From assembly GCA_021781815.1 (NCBI GenBank), contig JAJXWB010000003.1, forward strand, positions 62,001 to 126,000: a stretch of 64,000 bases of DNA, read 5' to 3'. A program made the position numbers and the translations under genes. The notes under the pieces were generated by a model that saw only the letters and a program-made list of their open reading frames with translations, did no database searches and had not been told where the DNA came from. This document shows positions 34,703 to 42,570 of this stretch, in pieces (within the stretch, counting starts at the first letter, position 1; each line of letters starts with the position of its first letter). The stretch comes from Pseudomonadota bacterium (GTDB taxonomy: Bacteria; Pseudomonadota; Alphaproteobacteria; Rhizobiales; Beijerinckiaceae).

Positions 34703-37449
34703 GCCGCGACCGCCTTGTCCATGCGGCGCACCGCGACCCGCACGATGTCGGCGCCCGAACCGGTCGCATCGGTCAATTCGATCGACATCGGCGCGATCGT
34801 GTTCAGGCTCGCGCGCTCGGTATCCTTGATATAGGGCGTCGCCCAATGGTCGAACTGACCGAGAATGACAATCGTGTCCGGGCGAATGCCCTTCATCAGC
34901 GCCGCCTTGCCGAAGGTTGCGCCGATATGCGAGCGCACCTCGACACGATCGCCCTCGCGAATGCCGAGCTTCGCGGCGGCGTCCGCGTTGAGCATGACCC
35001 CGGTGTGGCCGTGCAGGTTCTCCGAGACTTCGTTCATCAAGGCGATGCCGGCGTTTCCGCCGGAATGGTATTGCATGCTCTTGGTCGTCAGCAGCCAGAA
35101 CGGGAAATCTTCCGGACGACCGCCGGCGTTGACCAGCGCGCGCTCCCAGCGGCCCGGCACATCGTGCCAATCCGGCAGCGCCACATATTCGGTAAGCTGG
35201 TCGTCCCACCAGTGCATGCCTTTCTCATGCAGGCGATTGCCGAGTTCCTGGCCGACGCGCATTAACCGCTCCTGATAGGGCAGTTCGTAGCGCAGTCCCT
35301 GCCTCGCCAGCGTCGGCGTCAGATACCATTCGAGACGAGACGCTGGCGTTGCGTAAAACCCATGCTCCTTGAACCAATCGAGCCCATGGCATTCCTTGCC
35401 TTCCGACAGGGTCGTCGTCGCCGCGCGGCAGACGGCGTCCCATATGTGCTCGGGCTCGGGTTCCGTCGCGGGGTCGAGGCTGAAGTCGTATCCCTCGCCT
35501 TTCAGGGGCGAGACCCCTGAAATGCCTCGGTTCAATTGCTGAACATATTGCGGCAGCAGATCCGTGCGCTTGGCGATTTGCGTGGCGATCCAGGTGAAAT
35601 CGCGCGCATCGCCCTGCGGCTCGACGGCCTTCTGGCGCAGCACGACGCCGATATAGTCCCAGAAATGCTCCATGTACTTGGTCTGGCCCATGCGGATGAG
35701 CTGCGTCGATTCGAGATCGGTCGCTTCCGGCAGCAGCAGATCGGCCATGTAATTCGTTTCGTCGACGGTATAGGCGAACGCGGCCATGAACGGGAATTTC
35801 GCGATCGACTCCGCGAGCAACCGCGTCTGCCAGAAGGAGATTGCCGGATTCGAGCGGTAGACGAACCAGAATTCCGGATAGGTCGGCTTTGGAAAACTCC
35901 AGTCGTCGGGCACGCCCTCTGTGAACAGCCATGCGAGCTGAGTCGGGCCGAGCGCCTGGCTCCACCCGCCGTTGCGACCGACAATCGGCACGAGCGTACG
36001 ATGAATGTTGCGGGTGGTCGGTTCGCTTTCCCAGGAATTCTGCCCGGTCGGATTGAAATGCTGGACCATGAAGCCGTCTTCGCCCGGCTTCACGCTGAGA
36101 TGGCGATTGTCCTGCGGGCGATTGATGCGCACCGTCGTGCCGAGCGTGCCGCCAGGATTTTCCAGCGCGCCCACGAGGCTCGCGAGCACGGTGCGCGCCC
36201 AGCAGCATTCATAGGCGCCCCAACCGTTGTTGACGGATTTGCCGAGCGTCACCGCCACCGGGCGCAGCGGCAGGATTTCGCCGTCAATCTCGATGGTCTC
36301 GCCGATGCTCGCGGCCTCCAGATATTCGCCGGCGATACGCCGGATCGTCGCGGCCGGAACGTCGCAGATCGTCTCTGCCCACTCCGGCGTATAGCGGGCG
36401 ATGTGATCGACCAGCGCCTGATAGGCGGTGACGCCTTCGACATCGTTGTGTTCGGCGCGCGCCGCATCGGCGCCGACGGTCAGCGCCCTGGCGACGCGAT
36501 GACGCCCCTCTACCGCGGGAACGGCGCCCTGCGCGTCATATGCGACGGCGCGCGACGTCGCCACATCCCACATCAACGGCTTTCCGGAGTCCGGATCGCG
36601 CAGATAAAGGCCATCCGGCCCGACCAGATAAGGCGAGGCCGTGCGATCACGCAGGAACGGAACATCCAGCCGGTCGAGGCCATGTTCGCAGACGAGCACG
36701 TTGATCAACGCAAACAGAAAGGCAGGATCGGTCTTTGGACGAATCGGAACCCACTCGGCGGAGCAGGCTCCGGTGATCGTCAGATGCGGTTCGACATGCA
36801 CCCGCTTGTAGCCGCGCACGCGCGCGTCAGAATGCCGGATCACCGCTGTCGGACCGCCCGTGACTTCGACATTGGCGCCGCAGGAAATCACGTAGCGACA
36901 GTTCGGCGTATCGGCGGAGACCGTGAATGCGCGATGCCAGAACTCGCCATAGAGATGTTCGGAATGCGTGCACTTCACGCCCTGCCCCGAACCGAAACTG
37001 TAATCGACCGCGCCCCAGGCCGCGAGGAAAGCGGGGAACGTCCCCATGTAGTTGGCCGGCGTGCCGCCATGCCCGAAGCTCACGGCCAGACGAGGCAATC
37101 CCGCGTCATCGACCAGCCCCTTGGCGCGGATCGCATTCAGGCGCGCGGCGATGATATCGAACGCTTCGTCCCACGAGATCGGCGTAAAGCCCGGATCCTC
37201 GTTGCGCCCCTTTTTTGGATTGGTGCGCTTCATCGGCGTGAGGATGCGATTGGGATTGTAGGTCTTTTGCACCAGACCATAAGCCTTGACGCATGGACGA
37301 CCGCGCGCAGGATGCACGCGCTCAGCGTCGAAATTGGGCTCGATTTCCGTCGCGACGCCATCCTCGACCTTGATTTTCAAGAAGTCGGGTCCGGACACGC
37401 AATTGTAGCAAAAGGACGAAAAACGCTGCACGTCCCTGGGCGCGTTCAT
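34699..37449 (-). CDS. padB: Phenylacetyl-CoA:acceptor oxidoreductase, molybdopterin catalytic subunit
   Basis: 916 aa member of the DMSO-reductase family that oxidises phenylacetyl-CoA to phenylglyoxylate in the four-electron alpha-oxidation used anaerobically. The N-terminal Fe-S region has SSFCYNCVSGPD and GRPCVKAYG. The Mo-bisMGD domains carry SGQGVKCTHSEH, EATDLESTQLIRMGQTK and, near the end, TGVMLNADAAAKLGIREGDR. No twin-arginine signal is present. The ATG at 37449 follows GGAGG. First gene of padB-padC-padD-paaK; the 304-base upstream region carries repeated GATACA elements. Confidence 0.92.
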   Translation of the reverse strand: MNAPRDVQRFSSFCYNCVSGPDFLKIKVEDGVATEIEPNFDAERVHPARGRPCVKAYGLVQKTYNPNRILTPMKRTNPKKGRNEDPGFTPISWDEAFDIIAARLNAIRAKGLVDDAGLPRLAVSFGHGGTPANYMGTFPAFLAAWGAVDYSFGSGQGVKCTHSEHLYGEFWHRAFTVSADTPNCRYVISCGANVEVTGGPTAVIRHSDARVRGYKRVHVEPHLTITGACSAEWVPIRPKTDPAFLFALINVLVCEHGLDRLDVPFLRDRTASPYLVGPDGLYLRDPDSGKPLMWDVATSRAVAYDAQGAVPAVEGRHRVARALTVGADAARAEHNDVEGVTAYQALVDHIARYTPEWAETICDVPAATIRRIAGEYLEAASIGETIEIDGEILPLRPVAVTLGKSVNNGWGAYECCWARTVLASLVGALENPGGTLGTTVRINRPQDNRHLSVKPGEDGFMVQHFNPTGQNSWESEPTTRNIHRTLVPIVGRNGGWSQALGPTQLAWLFTEGVPDDWSFPKPTYPEFWFVYRSNPAISFWQTRLLAESIAKFPFMAAFAYTVDETNYMADLLLPEATDLESTQLIRMGQTKYMEHFWDYIGVVLRQKAVEPQGDARDFTWIATQIAKRTDLLPQYVQQLNRGISGVSPLKGEGYDFSLDPATEPEPEHIWDAVCRAATTTLSEGKECHGLDWFKEHGFYATPASRLEWYLTPTLARQGLRYELPYQERLMRVGQELGNRLHEKGMHWWDDQLTEYVALPDWHDVPGRWERALVNAGGRPEDFPFWLLTTKSMQYHSGGNAGIALMNEVSENLHGHTGVMLNADAAAKLGIREGDRVEVRSHIGATFGKAALMKGIRPDTIVILGQFDHWATPYIKDTERASLNTIAPMSIELTDATGSGADIVRVAVRRMDKAVAA

Positions 37450-37753
37450 CTGCTTCCTCCGGATCGCCCGTCTCGCGGGCTTGTACGGAATCGCCCGCGA
37501 CCGCACCCTGCGCGCACTCGCGTCGTCCCGCTCATTTTTTAAAATGATACAAAATCATATTTGGATCGTCAATATTTTGTATTGTATTGTGAAGCTTCGC
37601 CTGCATTGCAGCGCAACATCATTTGCTGCATCGCAGGGGCAATTGAGTTTTTCCTGTATGCGTGCGAGGAATCATCGAAGGGGTAAAATGATACAGATCA
37701 AATCAACTTATGGATAAGTCTGTATCGTTTCCCAATCGGACTGGGAGGAAATC
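37450..37753. promoter_or_regulatory. Divergent pad / thioesterase promoter with repeated GATACA elements
   Basis: AT-rich gap, unlike its surroundings. AAAATGATACA occurs at 37541-37551 and 37685-37695. Related copies on the other strand are at 37574-37585 (ACAATACAAAAT) and 37719-37730 (AAACGATACAGA). The first copy extends into ATGAT-N5-ATCAT. The second overlaps ATGATACAGATCAA (37688-37701), which matches the Fnr consensus with one mismatch and lies 53 bases before the thioesterase ATG. Candidate binders are PaaX and an Fnr-family activator. Confidence 0.5.
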
Positions 37754-38161
37754 ATGAAAGACACTATCAAGGTCGGCATGTCCGCGACGCGCCGCATCGA
37801 GGTCGATACACCCCGCACCATCGATTTTCTGGGCGAGACTCTGAGGGTCTACGCGACGCCGGAATTGGTGCGCGATTTCGAGATCGCCTGCCGTGAATTT
37901 CTGCTCGCGCATGCCGACGCCGGCGAGGATTCGGTTGGAACCGGCATCAGCGTGACGCACGGCGGCGCAACCCTGCGTGGGATGCCCGTCGATATCACGG
38001 TGACGGTCGCCAGGATCGAAGGACGTCTCGTCACGTTCGATCTCCTCGCGAAAGATCCGGTCGAGGAAATCAGCCGGGGCAGTCATAGCCGCTTCGTCGT
38101 CGAGGTTGAAAAGCTGCGCGGCAAGGTCGCTGCGAAAGCCGCCAAGGCGGGGATGGCGTGA
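37754..38161 (+). CDS. Hotdog-fold thioesterase-like protein (FlK-type)
   Basis: 135 aa. The hotdog/thioesterase pattern is visible in EDSVGTGISVTHGGATLRGM and VTVARIEGRLVTFDLLAKDP with HSRFVVEVEKLRGK at the end, resembling fluoroacetyl-CoA-thioesterase-like proteins. GGGAGGAAA precedes the ATG. It is divergent from padB, and its stop overlaps the fdhD start (GTGA). Release of dead-end aryl-CoA esters to recycle CoA is plausible; the substrate is not known. Confidence 0.7.
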   Translation: MKDTIKVGMSATRRIEVDTPRTIDFLGETLRVYATPELVRDFEIACREFLLAHADAGEDSVGTGISVTHGGATLRGMPVDITVTVARIEGRLVTFDLLAKDPVEEISRGSHSRFVVEVEKLRGKVAAKAAKAGMA

Positions 38162-38982
38162 CGGGCAGCGGCGCGCCGCGCATCGCCGCCATTTCCGCAT
38201 CGCGTCTCTATGGCGGGTGCGCGCTGCGCTACGATGGCGCGACAGAACCACAGCAGCCCCGTGCGGTCGCCGTCGAGACGGCGATCAACATCGTCTACGG
38301 CGATGCGCCCTATGCGGTGATGATGACGACGCCGGCGGACATCGAGGATTTCGCCATCGGATTCAGTCTTACCGAGGGCGTGGTCGAACGCGCTGAGGAA
38401 ATTCGTGGCGTCGAGATCGGCCAGCGCCACGATGGCTATGTAGTCTCCGTTTCCCTGAAGCCCGACGCTCTGCGCCGTCACATGGCGCGACGTCGCAATC
38501 TGTCGGGTCGCACGAGCTGCGGCCTGTGTGGCGTCGAAAACCTCGATCAGATCCGGTCTGCATCCGGGCGCGTGCGCGGCGCGGCCATTCACGCCTCCGC
38601 ATTCGCGTCGGCCTTGCATGCGCTGGCGGATCGACAACCGCTGTTCGCCGAGACGCGCGCCACGCACGCCGCTGCGTGGTGCGACGGCGAGGGCGCGGTC
38701 GGCCTCGTGCGCGAAGACGTGGGGCGGCACAATGCGCTCGACAAGATGATCGGCGCATGTTTGCGCGCCGGGATCTCGCCCGCCAGCGGATTCGTGCTGA
38801 TCACGAGCCGTTGCTCATTCGAAATGATCGAAAAGGCGGCCATATTCGGCGCTGCGACGCTTGTGTCCGTGTCTGCGCCGACGTCGCTCGCAATCGATCG
38901 CGCCAAGGCGCTGGGCGTCACGCTCGTCGCCGTCGCCCGCAACGACGGCGCGATCATTTTTTCAGGCCCCGCCGGAGAGTGA
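38158..38982 (+). CDS. fdhD: Formate-dehydrogenase accessory sulfurtransferase FdhD
   Basis: 274 aa. FdhD moves sulfur from a desulfurase to the bis-MGD molybdenum cofactor of some DMSO-reductase-family enzymes. It has the conserved cysteine pair in RTSCGLCGVENLDQIR, the VREDVGRHNALDKMIGACLR motif and SRCSFEMIEKAAIFGA. It starts with GTG overlapping the previous stop. No formate dehydrogenase gene is in the window, whereas the DMSO-reductase-family PadB is directly divergent, so PadB is a candidate client. Confidence 0.93.
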   Translation: MTGSGAPRIAAISASRLYGGCALRYDGATEPQQPRAVAVETAINIVYGDAPYAVMMTTPADIEDFAIGFSLTEGVVERAEEIRGVEIGQRHDGYVVSVSLKPDALRRHMARRRNLSGRTSCGLCGVENLDQIRSASGRVRGAAIHASAFASALHALADRQPLFAETRATHAAAWCDGEGAVGLVREDVGRHNALDKMIGACLRAGISPASGFVLITSRCSFEMIEKAAIFGAATLVSVSAPTSLAIDRAKALGVTLVAVARNDGAIIFSGPAGE

Positions 38983-39003
38983 GCGGCGGATACCAAGCGC
39001 CGC
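38983..39003. terminator. Possible shared terminator hairpin between fdhD and the MaoC gene
   Basis: GCGGCG-N9-CGCCGC forms a six-base GC stem directly after the fdhD stop and before the convergent MaoC stop. No T tract follows, so factor-independent termination is uncertain. Confidence 0.3.
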
Positions 39004-39032
39004 GAAAGGCCCGACGACCCGACAGCAGACGC

Positions 39033-39509
39033 TCAGGAACCGCGCGTGAGTATGAGGTTCATTGCGCGCAGGGCACACACCGTTTCGCCGCGCTGGTTCA
39101 ACGCTTCCAGCCGCGAAACGACGATGCCGCGATCGGGCCTGGAGGTCGAACGTCGCGTTTCCAGAATCGACACCCGCAGCCACAGACTGTCGCCGGGCCG
39201 CACCGGGACCAGCCATCTGAGCTCATCGATTCCCGGCGACGCGACGCTCGCGACCGACGAGAGATAATGCTCGACGAAAAGCCGCATCATCAGCCCGGCC
39301 GTATGCCAGCCGCTGGCGATGAGTCCGCCGAAATGGCCTCTGGCCGCCGCCTCGGGAGAGAGATGCATCGTCTGCGGATCGAACTTTCGGGCGAAGTCGA
39401 TGATTTCGACCTCCGCGACCTCGATCGGGCCGAACGTATAGACCGCGCCGGCGACATAGTCCTCGAACCAGCGGTCGTCGATCGGCGTGGGAAGGGAAGA
39501 TGTCTGCAT
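39033..39509 (-). CDS. MaoC-like (R)-hydratase domain protein
   Basis: 158 aa hotdog-fold protein of the MaoC dehydratase family. The hydratase signature is FDPQTMHLSPEAAARGHFGG with the catalytic Asp/His, followed by LIASGWHTAGLMMRL. It ends with typical strands (LRWLVPVRPGDSLWLRVSIL). It would hydrate a 2-enoyl-CoA. The ATG at 39509 follows GGAG; an ATG at 39533 is possible. It lies convergent to fdhD and divergent from the iorA operon. Confidence 0.85.
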   Translation of the reverse strand: MQTSSLPTPIDDRWFEDYVAGAVYTFGPIEVAEVEIIDFARKFDPQTMHLSPEAAARGHFGGLIASGWHTAGLMMRLFVEHYLSSVASVASPGIDELRWLVPVRPGDSLWLRVSILETRRSTSRPDRGIVVSRLEALNQRGETVCALRAMNLILTRGS

Positions 39510-39648
39510 GGCCGGCTCCTGGTCTGGAAACATCGCCCGCGGGCGTCCTTGCGGCGTACGGCCGACGAAGCCGGTTGTCCAATCGGCCGCCGACTGCAAT
39601 CGCGATCTTGTCAACCGGTCAAGCCAGCCTGCGGGACAGGGGCCGCGA

Positions 39649-39662
39649 TTGACGCCGGTCAA
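39649..39662. promoter_or_regulatory. Crp/Fnr-type box upstream of the iorA operon
   Basis: TTGACGCCGGTCAA is a perfect TTGAC-N4-GTCAA inverted repeat in the 326-base gap between the MaoC gene and iorA, 174 bases before the iorA ATG. The rest of the gap is GC-rich with no gene seen. Confidence 0.45.
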
Positions 39663-39835
39663 TTAAATTCGCCCGCAAATGATGCAGTGTCCACGGGCAA
39701 CGTGGAGGGGCCAGCGCCGGAAACAGGCGCGGGAGGGGTTTTTGCGGGCCTTTGGCCGAGGATGGCCAGGCGGGCGCGCAGTATCGTCCGGCGCCTTTCA
39801 TCGCTTTATGGCGGCCGCATTTTCTGGGTGACGGA

Positions 39836-41644
39836 ATGAATCTTCAGGTCAGGGACATCGACGCCGGGACGGCGGAGGAAGCGGCCGCGCCGCTGATGGG
39901 CAACGAAGCGATCGCACGCGGCGCCTGGGAAGCGGGCGTGCGCGTCGCGGCTGCCTATCCCGGTACGCCGTCGACCGAAATCATGGAGTCCCTGGGCGAA
40001 TATCCGGCCTCCGACCTCTATGCGGAATGGTCGACCAACGAGAAGGTGGCGCTGGATGTCGCGATCGGCGCCGCACTATCGGGCGTGCGCGCGATGGCGT
40101 CGATGAAGCATGTCGGCCTCAATGTCGCTTCAGATTCGCTGATGTCGCAGAGCTATATTGGAGTCCACGGCGGCCTCGTGCTCGTGGTCTGCGACGATCC
40201 GGGCATCCATTCCTCGCAGAACGAGCAGGATACGCGGCTGTTCGCGCGTTTCGCCAACGTTCCGATCCTCGAACCGTCCGACGCGCAGGAGGCCCATGAC
40301 TTCACCAAGCTCGCCTTCGAGATTTCCGAACAGTTCGATACGCCGGTAATCGTGCGCTCGACGACGCGCCTGTCGCACACGCGCAGCGCGGTGAGGATTG
40401 GGCCGCGCGTGGAGCAGGCGCCGAAGGGCTTCGTCGATACGCCGTCCAAAACCGTTACGATTCCAGCGAATGCGCGCCGACTGCATCCGAAAGTCGTCGC
40501 GCGCGAAGCGAAACTCGCTCAATATTTCGAGACCTCGCCGCTGACGGTCTGGGAAAAGGGCGACAGGACAGTCGGCATCATCACCGGGTCGACCGCCTAC
40601 CTGTATGTGAAGGAGGTCGCTCCGAACGCCTCCATCCTCAAGCTCGGCGCATCCTATCCGTTGCCCGAGCAGGCGATCCGCGCATTCGCCGGTTCTGTCG
40701 ACCGCCTGCTGGTCGTCGAGGAACTTGAGCCGGTCATGGAAAACGAAATCAAGGCGATGGGGATTGCTGCGGAAGGAAAAGTTTTCTTCCCGCGCATCGG
40801 TGAGTTGTCGCCGGAACTCGTGCGTTCCGGGCTCGCGGCAGCGGGGCTGATGGATGCGCCGGCGCCCGCCATCTCGCTCGACATCGAGCCGATGGCGCGT
40901 CCGCCCGTGCTTTGCGCGGGTTGCCCGCACACGGCGAGCTATCTGGCCCTGCGTGGCGTCGACGCGCGCGTCGCCGGCGACATCGGCTGCTACACGCTCG
41001 CCGCTGTCGAGCCGCTTCGGTCGATCGACACGACGGTGTGCATGGGCGCGAGCATCGCCAACGCCGTCGGCATGGCCGCGGCGGGCGAAACGAAGCCGAT
41101 CGTCGCAACCATCGGCGATTCCACATTCCTGCATTCGGGCATCGCTCCGCTGGTCGACGCCGTCTACAACAAGGCCGACATCACCGTCGTCCTGCTCGAC
41201 AATTCCATAACCGCCATGACGGGCGGGCAGGACCATCCGGGCACAGGACGGACGCTGCGCGGAGAAGCGACGCACAAGGTCGATTACGAAACCATCTGTC
41301 GCGCAGTTGGCGTTGAATGGGTGCGCAAGGTCGACCCTTACGATATCGGACACCTCTATCAGACGCTGCGCGAGGCGATCGTCCACAAGGGCGTGTCGGT
41401 CGTCATTTCGTCGCGTCCATGCGTGCTCGATCCGGTGAAGATCAAGGGGACGCCGCTGGCGGTCGCCGCCGCCGGCTGCGTCGCCTGCCAGTCCTGCATG
41501 AACCTTGGCTGCCCATCGATCACCTGGACCGAGGACATGTTCGAAGGCCATCACAAGGTGCAGATCGATCCGGCGACCTGCATCGGCTGCACGCTTTGCG
41601 CGCAGGTATGTCCAACTGACTGCATCCAGCCGGTGACACAATGA
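39836..41644 (+). CDS. iorA: Indolepyruvate (arylpyruvate):ferredoxin oxidoreductase alpha subunit
   Basis: 602 aa IorA-type subunit. The N-terminal pyrimidine-type domain has AAYPGTPSTEIMESLGEYPA. The central region has VCDDPGIHSSQNEQDTR. The C-terminal TPP domain has VLCAGCPHTASYLAL, GDIGCYTL and GDSTFLHSGIAPLVDAVYNK, followed by a two-cluster ferredoxin domain (CVACQSCMNLGCPS, then CIGCTLCAQVCPTDC). It oxidises arylpyruvates such as phenylpyruvate to arylacetyl-CoA, which would feed PadBCD. Its stop overlaps the next start. Confidence 0.92.
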   Translation: MNLQVRDIDAGTAEEAAAPLMGNEAIARGAWEAGVRVAAAYPGTPSTEIMESLGEYPASDLYAEWSTNEKVALDVAIGAALSGVRAMASMKHVGLNVASDSLMSQSYIGVHGGLVLVVCDDPGIHSSQNEQDTRLFARFANVPILEPSDAQEAHDFTKLAFEISEQFDTPVIVRSTTRLSHTRSAVRIGPRVEQAPKGFVDTPSKTVTIPANARRLHPKVVAREAKLAQYFETSPLTVWEKGDRTVGIITGSTAYLYVKEVAPNASILKLGASYPLPEQAIRAFAGSVDRLLVVEELEPVMENEIKAMGIAAEGKVFFPRIGELSPELVRSGLAAAGLMDAPAPAISLDIEPMARPPVLCAGCPHTASYLALRGVDARVAGDIGCYTLAAVEPLRSIDTTVCMGASIANAVGMAAAGETKPIVATIGDSTFLHSGIAPLVDAVYNKADITVVLLDNSITAMTGGQDHPGTGRTLRGEATHKVDYETICRAVGVEWVRKVDPYDIGHLYQTLREAIVHKGVSVVISSRPCVLDPVKIKGTPLAVAAAGCVACQSCMNLGCPSITWTEDMFEGHHKVQIDPATCIGCTLCAQVCPTDCIQPVTQ

Positions 41645-42570
41645 ACGCGCCCGCAACAATGCCCGCGACGACCGCACAGATCCAGGCTGCGCCTACCCGC
41701 AACATCATGATCGTGGGCGTCGGCGGCCAAGGCGTCATCATGATTTCCAAGGTGATGGCGCTGCTCGGCCAGAAGCAGGGGCTTCAGGTCAAGCAGAGCG
41801 AAGTGCATGGCATGGCCAAGCGTGGCGGCATCGTGTTCAGCCATGTGCGCTTCGGCAAGGAAGTCTGGTCGCCGACCATCGCCAAAGGCGACGCTGACGC
41901 TCTGATCGCGCTCGAATGGGCCGAAGGGCTGCGCTGGCTCGATCACCTCAAGCCGGGCTCCGGCGCATTCATCGCCGACACGCGGCGGATCGTGCCGCCG
42001 TTCGCCTGTCGCAACCGCAAGACGGGCGCGACGATGAATTACGCAAGCGAAACGCCCGCGGAAATCGTCAGTCGTGTCGCCGACGGCTACGCGCTCGATG
42101 CGACCTCGATCGCCGAATCCTTCGGCGATTCGCGCGCCGCCAACACGGTGCTGCTCGGCGTGCTGTCGACAACGCTCGATTATCCGATCGAGGACTGGCT
42201 CGGCGTGATTGAACAGCTCGTGCCAAAGAAGGCGCGCGAGATAAACGTGAAGGCGTTCGAGGCCGGTCGCGCCTGGGCCGAGGCGGCGCAGGCAGACCCG
42301 TCGCTGCGCTTCGACCATGCGATCGCGCGGGAGAAAACCTACGCGAAGCCGCAGGACTTTGAAGTTCGGCTCGAAATCAACGCCGCCTGGTGCAAGAGCT
42401 GCGACATCTGCGTCAAGCTCTGTCCGGAGCGATGCCTGGCGCTGAACGAGGAGCAGATCGCCTATCTGAAGGCGCCCGAGGCCTGCACCGGCTGCCATAT
42501 CTGCGAATGGCTCTGTCCGGACTTCGCCATCTCCGTCAATACCGTATCCCGCGAGCCTGCGAGCGCCTGA
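41641..42570 (+). CDS. IorB-type gamma domain fused to a two-[4Fe-4S] ferredoxin (delta) domain
   Basis: 309 aa. Residues about 18-240 are the indolepyruvate oxidoreductase beta/gamma domain (IMIVGVGGQGVIMISKVMAL, then QSEVHGMAKRGGIVFSHVRF). Residues about 249-309 are a ferredoxin with CKSCDICVKLCPERC and CTGCHICEWLCP, matching the delta subunit of KorD/PadF type. Usual IorB is about 195-200 aa without clusters. The gene lies between iorA (4-base overlap) and the alpha gene of a second oxidoreductase, which starts at the next base after its stop. The fusion therefore may serve both enzymes. See findings. Confidence 0.88.
   Translation: MNAPATMPATTAQIQAAPTRNIMIVGVGGQGVIMISKVMALLGQKQGLQVKQSEVHGMAKRGGIVFSHVRFGKEVWSPTIAKGDADALIALEWAEGLRWLDHLKPGSGAFIADTRRIVPPFACRNRKTGATMNYASETPAEIVSRVADGYALDATSIAESFGDSRAANTVLLGVLSTTLDYPIEDWLGVIEQLVPKKAREINVKAFEAGRAWAEAAQADPSLRFDHAIAREKTYAKPQDFEVRLEINAAWCKSCDICVKLCPERCLALNEEQIAYLKAPEACTGCHICEWLCPDFAISVNTVSREPASA

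Noticed and set aside
35536-37542. Open frame of 668 codons opposite padB
   Set aside because: It is antisense to a complete, well-recognised molybdoenzyme and has the composition of a GC-driven shadow (Arg/Ala/His-rich, no family motif).
39608-39622. TTGTCAACCGGTCAA as a second Fnr-like box near iorA
   Set aside because: The half-sites do not have the required four-base spacing; only the perfect copy at 39649 was kept.
40130-41677. Long open frame opposite iorA
   Set aside because: Shadow in high-GC DNA; the opposite strand is a full IorA with TPP and ferredoxin motifs.
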